From Chlamydiota bacterium (GTDB lineage: Bacteria > Auribacterota > UBA3054 > B51-G9): a DNA stretch of 8,244 bases. This document shows, piece by piece, positions 1-6,755 of this stretch (position 1 is its first letter; each line of letters starts with the position of its first letter). Made by a program: the position numbers and the translations under genes. The stretch lies in contig QMOL01000124.1 in NCBI GenBank assembly GCA_003648225.1, forward strand, positions 1 to 8,244, written 5' to 3'. Under the pieces are notes generated by a model that was given only the letters and a program-made list of their open reading frames with translations, made no database searches and was not told where the DNA came from.

Positions 1-801
1 ACTCCCGGAGCACCGCCATCTGCGGATACAATCTTTAACGGCGGTGACTTGTTTACTGCTGCCAACTGGACAGCCGGACTTCCGGCGGGGCAGACCGGCA
101 TCGCTTCTGTCAACGGTACCGGTACCGGCAACCAAATCAACCCGTGGATTAGTGGTGGAACGCTTACAGTTAACGGCGGTGCTGTTTTGACTCTTGGCGA
201 AGACCTTTCATGTTATGGTGGAACACTTATTGTTACCAATGCAGCCATCACCTGTGGTGATGACGTCTTTTGCGACAACGGCACCTTGATTTTAGACGCA
301 GGTTCGGCGGTTAGATCCGCCGATGACTGGGAAGCAAATGATCATGCTGGAAGAATTATTGTCAATGGCGGTACGCATTCTTCGGGACCTAACACCGATC
401 ACAATGTAGGTGCCCAAAGAACCGGTACCGGAATTGATTTCCGCGGCGGAACAGTTATCGCCGGTAACTTTAGATTTCAAGCCAATTCGATAAGTAGTGT
501 CAGCGGTTCAGCAATACTTACAAGTGCAGCTCCTACTACCACTTTTAGTGACTATTCCGGCAATATAAATTTCATTCCTGATTGGACCGGTTATTGGCAA
601 GTAGGCTCTTTCGGTCATGGCGATTGGAAAACCGTATTGACCAGTGGTTCAAATATTACTCTTGATGGTAATCCGATTGACTCAGCAACTTTTGACACCA
701 AATTTAAAGTTTCACCGGACGGAACAACCTTGAGTAACGCAATGCCTGAACCGGTTGTATTTGGTGGTCTTTTATTTGGTTTAGCGCTTTTACGCCGGTA
801 A
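1..801 (+). CDS. Secreted beta-repeat protein with PEP-CTERM sorting tail, 5'-truncated
   Basis: The frame is open from the first base, so the true start and any signal peptide lie upstream; 266 codons are visible. A TTG at 49 could be called as a start, but the coding pattern continues unbroken to its left (an Asp/Phe/Asn/Gly-rich stretch leading into an AANWT motif), so I treat the gene as partial. The body is rich in Gly, Thr, Asn and Val, with recurring GGTLTV / GGAVLTL / GGTLIV / NGTLIL units, the pattern of a parallel beta-helix or autotransporter-like passenger. The last 18 residues form a PEP-CTERM signal. Such proteins are known to be exported and then handled by an exosortase in Gram-negative bacteria. 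A surface or extracellular role is likely; no catalytic motif is visible and no specific function can be given. The visible 5' part is clearly GC-richer than the later genes in the window. Its relation to the downstream operon is unproven. Confidence 0.82.
   Translation, partial: TPGAPPSADTIFNGGDLFTAANWTAGLPAGQTGIASVNGTGTGNQINPWISGGTLTVNGGAVLTLGEDLSCYGGTLIVTNAAITCGDDVFCDNGTLILDAGSAVRSADDWEANDHAGRIIVNGGTHSSGPNTDHNVGAQRTGTGIDFRGGTVIAGNFRFQANSISSVSGSAILTSAAPTTTFSDYSGNINFIPDWTGYWQVGSFGHGDWKTVLTSGSNITLDGNPIDSATFDTKFKVSPDGTTLSNAMPEPVVFGGLLFGLALLRR
745..798 (+). other. PEP-CTERM protein-sorting signal (C-terminal)
   Basis: The reading frame ends in Pro-Glu-Pro, about 13 hydrophobic residues (VVFGGLLFGLALL) and a terminal Arg-Arg directly before the stop. 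This is the three-part layout of exosortase substrates: PEP motif, transmembrane stretch, basic tail. The helix is short and the tail is only two residues, a form I associate with Lentisphaerota and Kiritimatiellota proteins. The matching exosortase is not in this window. Confidence 0.85.
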
Positions 802-856
802 CAATAAATAATTGTATTTTGTTTGACAGAACTTTTAAATTAACTCAGGATAAAAA
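802..856 (+). other. Intergenic gap before the hydrolase-TRAP operon
   Basis: This 55-bp AT-rich gap holds an exact TTGACA at 823-828, but no convincing -10 box sits 16-18 bp downstream (846-851 is CAGGAT). A weak inverted repeat, ACAAT / ATTGT (801-805 and 811-815), overlaps the stop codon of the preceding gene and is followed by a T-rich stretch. It is too short and AT-rich to call a terminator. An operon promoter here is possible but not shown. Confidence 0.4.
847..850 (+). promoter_or_regulatory. Ribosome binding site AGGA that supports the TTG start at 857
   Basis: AGGA lies six bases before TTG at 857. The in-frame ATG at 878 has only an A-rich leader with no such match. The seven extra residues (MKKRNVV) also supply the basic n-region of the signal peptide. 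Together these favour the TTG start. Confidence 0.6.
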
Positions 857-3790
857 TTGAAAAAAAGAAATGTAGTAATGAAATGGATTGTGATAATTCC
901 CCTTATGTTATTTTCAACTATCTCATTATCCGCGCAAACAAAAATTATTTTCGATATGGATATAGATACGGATTGCGATGACGCAGGCGCACTCGCTATC
1001 CTGCACGCGCTTGCTGACAACGGTGAAGTGGAAATATTGGGAACAATTGTCAGCACACACTACCCGTATTCCGCACCGTGTGTTGAAGCGATAAACCGTT
1101 ACTATGGTCGGCCGAATATACCGATAGGCGCTCCGAAATCAAATTGGACGGACACAGGCAGTCGCGGTTCAAAATATGCAAAAAATATTGCTGGAGAATT
1201 TAAAACCACATTGAAATCTAATGATGACGCACCGGACGCCGTTAAAGTTTATCGACAAATCCTCGCTGCTCAAAAAACTAATAGTGTGGTGATTTTGTCG
1301 GTCGGCTATTTGACCAATATACGCGACTTACTTGAAAGCGGACCTGATGAAATCAGCCCGTTAAGCGGAGTGGAGTTAGTTCGTCAAAAAGTGAAATTTT
1401 GGGTATGTAATGGTGCGGAATATCCAAATAATTATAATACGGGTGCGTGGGGGAATTTTACACCCGATCCGACTTCCGCCGCTATCGCCGTCCGTGACTG
1501 GCCCGGTACAATCTGGTTTTGCGGTGAAGGTCGTAAAGTTTTCACGGGCAGCTTGTTGCATGAAACGCCAACCAATAATCCTGTGCGACGAATATATGAT
1601 TTGTATTTAGGCAGTACTAAAAATACTCGACCCAGTTGGGACCCGATATCCACATTGTTTGCGGTTCGCAGCAATGCTGTTTTTTGGACATCTCGTTCCG
1701 GCGATTATCATATCTTTGATAACGGTACTTTTGAATGGAGAAATTCTACAAATAAAAACCATCACATTGTTGAATATGATACCCGTTTGAAAAATCAACT
1801 ATGCAGGACACTTGACCGGTTAATGACTCAACCGCCATGTTTGAAAAGCGAAGGAATTGAAAAAATCAGTGCGGCGCCGAATTATCGCGATATCTTTCCC
1901 GATACGTGGGTTGGTGATGATGCGCTTGGAAGAGTAGTACCTGACTGGCAAATGGTTGGTTTGCCTAAAACAAACGGCAGACATGATGTCGGTATTTTTT
2001 ATGTTACTTGGCATAAAGATAAAGCTTATGATATTGAAGCACCATATTCTTATGATGTTTCAAAATTTTTACATAAAAATCCAAATGTTCGTTTTGACAA
2101 AACAGGTGAATTGTTTCCGTTTAAAACATATCACTGGGGTGAACCGGAATTGGGTTATTTTCTCAGCAGAGATAAGTTTGTGATATGGCGTGACCTGTCT
2201 ATGCTTGCTGATGCGGGAGTTGATGTTATTATTCTTGATGTTACTAATGGAAATACTTACTGGGACGCTTGGAATGCTATTTTTGAAGTTATGGACGAGA
2301 TGGATAAGCTTGGCAACAAAGTGCCTAAATTTTGTTTTTGGACATTTAATAAGGATGTAATAACGGTAGTTCAGGGAATATATGAGAAACTATACAAACA
2401 GGGGAAACATAAAAAATTCTGGTATTATTGGGATGGAAAACCGTTAATGTTATACCGTTCGAAGCCATTTTTCGACACTAAAATAAAAAATAAAAATCCC
2501 CATTATGATCCTAAAGCCAAAACGGACAAATCCAATCCGCATTATGGAAATCCTGATTATACGCAAGAATACTATACCGATTATCCTCAAGAAATTAAAA
2601 ACTTTTTTACTCTAAGAAATATGTGGTGGGGTTATTATGAATGGTATAATCAGCGTATGATTGGAACAGAAGACAATTGGAGCTTCGGATATGATATGAC
2701 TAATCCGAAAGTTAGTGAAATGTCGCCCATTGAAATGGTTTCAAAACATAATGGTAAACCGGAAGAAGCAGCTGTTACTCCGGCACAGCACGCGACAACT
2801 AAGGTTGGAAAATGTTGGACACGTGAAAACGGAGAACCCGAATTGAATCAATATGACCTGCCTGTTAAAACCTATGTTCCCTGGCTTGGTAAAAAAGTAG
2901 AGCATCCTGAAGCTTATGGCATTTATTATCAGCAAAGATGGGATGAAGCGTTACAGGTAGAACCGCCATTCATTTATCTTAATGATTGGAATGAGTGGAT
3001 TGCGGGGAAATATCGCCCTGCGAACGGCGGAAAGACCACTAAATTTTTGGGAAGAAAAAGTCCGTATTTTTTTGTTGATCAGTATAATGAAGAATTTAAT
3101 CGATGTATTCAACCGATGAAAGGAGGTTATACTGATAATTATTATATGCAGACAGTTGAAAACATAAGAAAATACAAAGGTGTTAGAAAATTCCCGGTCA
3201 TTAATAAATTTAGTAAAATAAAAATTGACGGCGATTTCAAAGACTGGGATAATGTGAAAACGGAATACAGAGATACAATAGGAGATACCGTTCATAGAGA
3301 TTATAACGGTTATGGCGGCTTGCATTATACAGATAAATCAGGCAGGAATGATATAATAACCTGTAAAGTTGCTGTTAACGCGACAAATGTATATTTTTTG
3401 GTTGAAACACATGAAAACTTAACACCATCAACTGATAAAAATTGGATGTTGCTATTGATTGATTCGGACAAAAATTCAAAGACAGGCTGGCACGGTTATA
3501 ATTATCGTGTCAATCACGAAACAGGAAAGAGATTTACAATTATTGAAAGATACAATCAGAAATCAAAAAAATGGTGGAAATATTTAAAAGTACCGTGCAG
3601 ATATTCCGGTAATAAACTTGAACTTTCAATTCCGCGTTCGAAGTTAAGATTGGCAAAAGATAACTTCACATTTGATTTTCATTGGGCTGATAATCCGGAA
3701 AATCTTACTAATATAATTGACTTTTGCACTACGGGCGACAACGCGCCAAACAGAAGATTTAATTATAGATGTTCATTTCATGAAAAATAA
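857..3790 (+). CDS. Secreted three-domain hydrolase: nucleoside-hydrolase-like, GH99-like barrel, CBM9/DOMON-like
   Basis: The 977-residue protein starts at TTG 857. Residues 1-26 are a signal peptide (basic start, IVIIPLMLF core, likely cut after LSA), so it is exported. Residues about 28-320 resemble inosine-uridine nucleoside hydrolases: the Asp cluster DTDCDDAGAL (D37, D41, D42) fits the calcium/ribose site, with LTN at 152-154, a GNFTPDPTSAA segment at 199-209, and SWDP with D262 in place of the late His-Asp. Residues about 345-745 resemble GH99-like barrels: DTWVGDDALGR entry motif, VGIFYVTWH (378-386), GVDVIILDVTN (454-464) and NDWNEW (709-714), where E713 is a candidate acid residue. 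Residues about 780-977 begin IKIDGDFKDW and look like a CBM9/DOMON glycan-binding domain. The natural substrate cannot be told from sequence; a glycan releasing uronates is inferred from the TRAP and epimerase genes behind it. Its end overlaps dctP by 11 bases. The first domain is GC-richer than the second. Confidence 0.85.
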   Translation: MKKRNVVMKWIVIIPLMLFSTISLSAQTKIIFDMDIDTDCDDAGALAILHALADNGEVEILGTIVSTHYPYSAPCVEAINRYYGRPNIPIGAPKSNWTDTGSRGSKYAKNIAGEFKTTLKSNDDAPDAVKVYRQILAAQKTNSVVILSVGYLTNIRDLLESGPDEISPLSGVELVRQKVKFWVCNGAEYPNNYNTGAWGNFTPDPTSAAIAVRDWPGTIWFCGEGRKVFTGSLLHETPTNNPVRRIYDLYLGSTKNTRPSWDPISTLFAVRSNAVFWTSRSGDYHIFDNGTFEWRNSTNKNHHIVEYDTRLKNQLCRTLDRLMTQPPCLKSEGIEKISAAPNYRDIFPDTWVGDDALGRVVPDWQMVGLPKTNGRHDVGIFYVTWHKDKAYDIEAPYSYDVSKFLHKNPNVRFDKTGELFPFKTYHWGEPELGYFLSRDKFVIWRDLSMLADAGVDVIILDVTNGNTYWDAWNAIFEVMDEMDKLGNKVPKFCFWTFNKDVITVVQGIYEKLYKQGKHKKFWYYWDGKPLMLYRSKPFFDTKIKNKNPHYDPKAKTDKSNPHYGNPDYTQEYYTDYPQEIKNFFTLRNMWWGYYEWYNQRMIGTEDNWSFGYDMTNPKVSEMSPIEMVSKHNGKPEEAAVTPAQHATTKVGKCWTRENGEPELNQYDLPVKTYVPWLGKKVEHPEAYGIYYQQRWDEALQVEPPFIYLNDWNEWIAGKYRPANGGKTTKFLGRKSPYFFVDQYNEEFNRCIQPMKGGYTDNYYMQTVENIRKYKGVRKFPVINKFSKIKIDGDFKDWDNVKTEYRDTIGDTVHRDYNGYGGLHYTDKSGRNDIITCKVAVNATNVYFLVETHENLTPSTDKNWMLLLIDSDKNSKTGWHGYNYRVNHETGKRFTIIERYNQKSKKWWKYLKVPCRYSGNKLELSIPRSKLRLAKDNFTFDFHWADNPENLTNIIDFCTTGDNAPNRRFNYRCSFHEK

Positions 3791-4772
3791 ATCTTATTAC
3801 TATATTGCTTTGCTTACCTTTGTTTGCGTAACATTTTTAAGTTCTTGCTATTCCACAAATGCGCATAGAGTATTAAAACTTGCACACAGTCTTGACCCGA
3901 CTCACCCTGTACACAAGGCGATGGCTTATATGGCGGAAAGAGTTAAGTATTACTCTAAAGGGAAAATGGAAATAGAAATTTATCCATCGGGGCAATTGGG
4001 GTCTGAACAGCAATGTGTTGAACTGCTGCAAATAGGTTCTCTTGCAATAACAAAGGTTTCTGCTGCTGTTATGGAGAGCTTTACGAAAAATTATCAGGTA
4101 CTTGGTTTGCCGTATATATTTCGCTCAAAGCAGCACTGCTTTAATGTTCTTGACGGAACGATAGGCAAAGAATTATTGAATTCTACGGTAAAGTTTAACA
4201 TACAAGGACTTTGTTTTTATGATGCCGGCTCCAGAAGCTTTTATACTATCAATAAATTGATTTATACGCCTGATGATCTCAAGGGACTTAAAATTCGTGT
4301 CTTGAAAAGTCAAACCGCTATGGATTTGGTAAGAGCAATGGGCGGCTCGCCTACCCCTATTTCCTGGGGAGAACTTTATACGGCTCTTCAAAGCGGTGTC
4401 GTTGACGGAGCGGAAAACAATCCGCCGAGTTTTTATACATCTCATCATTATGAAGTATGTAAATATTATTCGCTTGACGAGCATACAATGATACCTGATG
4501 TTCTCATCATCAATACAGTAATCTGGAACGGGCTTAGCGATGAAGAAAAAGATTGGCTGCAAAAAGCAGCAAATGATTCCGTAATTGAAGAGCGTAAACT
4601 ATGGGCGGAATCGGAAAAGGAATCATTAAAGAAAGTTCAGGAAGCCGGAGTTACAGTTATTCATCCTGAGAAAGCTCCTTTTGCCGAAAAAGTACAGCCA
4701 ATGCTAAACTCTTTCAAGAAGAAGCCAAAACTTTGGAAATTAATTACCGCAATAAAAAATGTAAAAGACTGA
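3780..4772 (+). CDS. dctP: TRAP transporter substrate-binding lipoprotein, DctP family, likely uronate-binding
   Basis: This is the extracytoplasmic receptor of a tripartite ATP-independent transporter; it captures the substrate and hands it to the DctQ/DctM membrane pair. I chose ATG 3780 (330 residues) because it opens directly on a signal peptide; the longer frame from 3717 adds 21 residues lying in the previous gene. A hydrophobic stretch ends in LSSC, a good lipobox, so C23 is probably lipidated. DctP hallmarks follow: YPSGQLGSEQQ (68-78), GSRSFYT (150-156), PDDLKGLKIRV (164-174) with R173 as the expected carboxylate-binding Arg, MGGSPTPISWGELYTALQSGVVDGAEN (187-213), and SFYTSHHYEVCKYYSLDEH (217-235). 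The AENNPPSFYTS-type segment is what I associate with sugar-acid-binding members. With uxaE in the operon, glucuronate or galacturonate is the best ligand guess. The gene overlaps the hydrolase gene by 11 bases and has no clear Shine-Dalgarno, suggesting coupled translation. Confidence 0.93.
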   Translation: MKNKSYYYIALLTFVCVTFLSSCYSTNAHRVLKLAHSLDPTHPVHKAMAYMAERVKYYSKGKMEIEIYPSGQLGSEQQCVELLQIGSLAITKVSAAVMESFTKNYQVLGLPYIFRSKQHCFNVLDGTIGKELLNSTVKFNIQGLCFYDAGSRSFYTINKLIYTPDDLKGLKIRVLKSQTAMDLVRAMGGSPTPISWGELYTALQSGVVDGAENNPPSFYTSHHYEVCKYYSLDEHTMIPDVLIINTVIWNGLSDEEKDWLQKAANDSVIEERKLWAESEKESLKKVQEAGVTVIHPEKAPFAEKVQPMLNSFKKKPKLWKLITAIKNVKD

Positions 4773-4809
4773 TTCAAGTTTATTTAACTGATTAAAAAAC
4801 AATATAAAA

Positions 4810-5280
4810 ATGAAGTTAAAAGAAAAAATCGATAAATTACTCGAATACGTTTTAATAACAATTATGAGCATTCTGGTAATTGATGTCTTGTGGCAGGTGC
4901 TTAGTCGTTACGTTCTCGCTTCACCAAGTTCTTTCACTGATGAACTTGCGGGTTTCCTGCTTATATGGGTCGGACTTCTTGGGGCCGCCTATGTTGCCGG
5001 TAAGCATGGTCATCTTTCTATTGACTTGCTTGTGCGTCATTCGAAGCCGAAGACACAAAAGAAACTGTTAATAGCGATCAATGTTTTTGTTGCGCTATTT
5101 GCTTTACTTGTAATGATCATAGGTGGCAGTTGGCTGGTAATAACCCGCTTTATGTTTAATGTAAAATCTGCCGCGCTGCATTTGCCTTTGGGCTATGTTT
5201 ATATTGTTTTGCCGCTAGGAGGAATTATCATTTTATTTTATTCTATTTATTTTATTATTAAACCCGATACCGAGCAATAA
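4810..5280 (+). CDS. dctQ: TRAP transporter small membrane subunit, DctQ family
   Basis: The 156-residue protein has four hydrophobic spans, at roughly 9-31, 45-65, 85-110 and 124-148, the normal size and topology of DctQ. Family signatures are visible: WQVLSRYVL followed by SFTDELAGFLLIWVGLLGAA, then GKHGHLSIDLL, and late in the protein SAALHLPLGYVYIVLPLGG. DctQ is the accessory inner-membrane subunit that pairs with DctM and is required for transport in characterised systems. ATG 4810 gives the expected cytoplasmic MKLKEKIDKLLEY start. The 37-bp gap before it is AT-rich with no Shine-Dalgarno, and the stop is two bases before dctM. Confidence 0.93.
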   Translation: MKLKEKIDKLLEYVLITIMSILVIDVLWQVLSRYVLASPSSFTDELAGFLLIWVGLLGAAYVAGKHGHLSIDLLVRHSKPKTQKKLLIAINVFVALFALLVMIIGGSWLVITRFMFNVKSAALHLPLGYVYIVLPLGGIIILFYSIYFIIKPDTEQ

Positions 5281-5282
5281 TA

Positions 5283-6743
5283 ATGGAATATACAGGCGTT
5301 TTTATATTGGTTTTCAGTTTCATAATCTTGTTGGCTATAGGAGTCCCAATAGCTTTTAGTATCGGTATATCCGGAATATTAGCAATGCTTGTCAGTATAA
5401 ATTCCCTTCCGGCTTTTACCACCTTCGCTCACCGAATGGCTACCGGCCTTGATAGTTTCGCGCTGCTTGCCATACCGTTTTTTGTACTTGCCGGTAACAT
5501 AATGAATAGAGGCGGCATCGCTATGCGGCTTATTAATTTGGCTCGTGTTCTTGTCGGGCGTTTGCCGGGTGGCTTGGCATTTGTAAATGTGTTCGCCAAT
5601 ATGCTTTTCGGTTCGATATCAGGTTCGGCAGCAGCGGCAACATCGGCTATCGGAGCCATAATGACACCCGAGATGGCTAAAGAAGGTTACGATAAACAAT
5701 TCAGTGCAGCAGTGAATATTGCTTCCGCGACAACCGGTCTTTCTATTCCGCCCAGTAATATTCTCATTGTTTATTCTCTCGCCAGTGGAGGGACTTCCAT
5801 TACTGCTCTTTTTCTCGCGGGCTATCTCCCGGGTATTTTGACAGGGATAGCGATTATGATGATGGCGATGAGCATGATAGTGTACAAGAGGTCCGGGATT
5901 TCCAATATGGTAAAATCTCTTTTCAAATTCACGACTGTATTAGTTGTAATAGGAACGATTTTTTTTGGGTTAATAAAAGCCAAAGATAATTCGCCGCTGC
6001 TTTTTTTCTCTGCTGTTATATTTTTATTACTGATAATATCGGGATATATAATTTTAAAAGCAAGAAAAAATCCGCAAAAAACTAAACAATCATTTAAAAT
6101 TATTTTGGACGCTGTACCCAGTCTTCTTCTGCTTGTCATTGTTATCGGCGGTATTATCGGCGGATTCTTTACCGCAACCGAAGCATCGGCGATTGCTGTT
6201 CTTTACGCTTTCATTCTTGCGTTGATTTACAAGGAAATGACCTTGAAAGATATGCCTCAGATTATTCTGCGGTCTGTTTATACAACCGCGATTGTTCTTT
6301 TACTTGTGGCTACGAGTATGGGACTTTCATGGATAATGGCTTTCGAGAATATCCCGCAAAATGTCAGCGCTTGTCTGCTGGGCTTTAGCAATAACAAATT
6401 TGTTATTCTGTTTATTATTAATGCTATCCTTCTGTTTGTCGGAGTGTTTATGGATATGACGCCTGCGGTGCTGATATTCACCCCTATTTTTTTGCCGGTA
6501 GTTAAAGGGCTGGGACTTGATCCTATTCATTTCGGAATAATTATGGTTCTTAATCTCAGTGTGGGACTTTGCACTCCGCCTGTCGGAGCTGTGCTGTTTA
6601 TTGGATGCAGTATTGCGAATGTAAGAATTGAACAAGTCATAAAACCATTGATCCCTATGTTTATTGTTATGATAGTTACCTTGCTGCTTGTCACATATAT
6701 TCCTGAAATAAGTTTGTGGCTGCCGCACGCGTTGGGATTTTAA
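5283..6743 (+). CDS. dctM: TRAP transporter large permease, DctM family, with an apparent two-helix insertion
   Basis: This is the main inner-membrane permease that moves the substrate, with cation co-transport as known for the family. At 486 residues it is longer than the common size of about 425-430. Conserved blocks are clear: GVPIAFSIGISG (20-31), LLAIPFFVLAGNIMNRGGIA (61-80), LFGSISGSAAAATSAIGAIM (108-127), GLSIPPSNILIVYS (152-165), GFFTATEASAIAVLYA (294-309), MDMTPAVLIFTPIFLPV (390-406) and LNLSVGLCTPPVGAVL (423-438). The extra length sits at about residues 204-268, between the IVYKR end of one helix and the AVPSLLLLVIVIGGI helix. It contains two added hydrophobic spans (about 214-232 and 237-258) and then a Lys-rich loop. 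One helix is Met-rich (IMMMAMSMIV, 190-199). The start is two bases after dctQ. Confidence 0.94.
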   Translation: MEYTGVFILVFSFIILLAIGVPIAFSIGISGILAMLVSINSLPAFTTFAHRMATGLDSFALLAIPFFVLAGNIMNRGGIAMRLINLARVLVGRLPGGLAFVNVFANMLFGSISGSAAAATSAIGAIMTPEMAKEGYDKQFSAAVNIASATTGLSIPPSNILIVYSLASGGTSITALFLAGYLPGILTGIAIMMMAMSMIVYKRSGISNMVKSLFKFTTVLVVIGTIFFGLIKAKDNSPLLFFSAVIFLLLIISGYIILKARKNPQKTKQSFKIILDAVPSLLLLVIVIGGIIGGFFTATEASAIAVLYAFILALIYKEMTLKDMPQIILRSVYTTAIVLLLVATSMGLSWIMAFENIPQNVSACLLGFSNNKFVILFIINAILLFVGVFMDMTPAVLIFTPIFLPVVKGLGLDPIHFGIIMVLNLSVGLCTPPVGAVLFIGCSIANVRIEQVIKPLIPMFIVMIVTLLLVTYIPEISLWLPHALGF

Positions 6744-6755
6744 CCAACATATTTA

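Noticed and set aside
49..51. TTG at 49 as the real start of the PEP-CTERM protein
   Set aside because: The frame is open and coding-like to base 1, there is no ribosome site, and the resulting protein would lack a signal peptide.
115..126. Tandem GGTACCGGTACC as a regulatory or recombination site
   Set aside because: It encodes the Gly-Thr-Gly-Thr run of the beta-repeat protein and recurs in part near 420 for the same reason.
823..854. TTGACA at 823-828 as a sigma-70 promoter for the operon
   Set aside because: No acceptable -10 lies 16-18 bp downstream; the best match (GATAAA, 849-854) is 20 bp away and would place the transcript start inside the gene.
3119..3148. AAGGAGGT inside the hydrolase gene as an internal translation start
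   Set aside because: It is a near-perfect Shine-Dalgarno, but it encodes the Lys-Gly-Gly of the protein and the next in-frame ATG is about 19 bases away, too far for initiation.
2951..3325. Minus-strand frames of 60-133 codons opposite the hydrolase, TRAP and permease genes
   Set aside because: They are shadows of well-supported plus-strand genes, with no family motif or ribosome site of their own.
3717..3779. Longer N-terminus for dctP from a start at 3717
   Set aside because: The extra 21 residues lie within the hydrolase coding region and would put a non-signal stretch ahead of a clean lipoprotein signal peptide.
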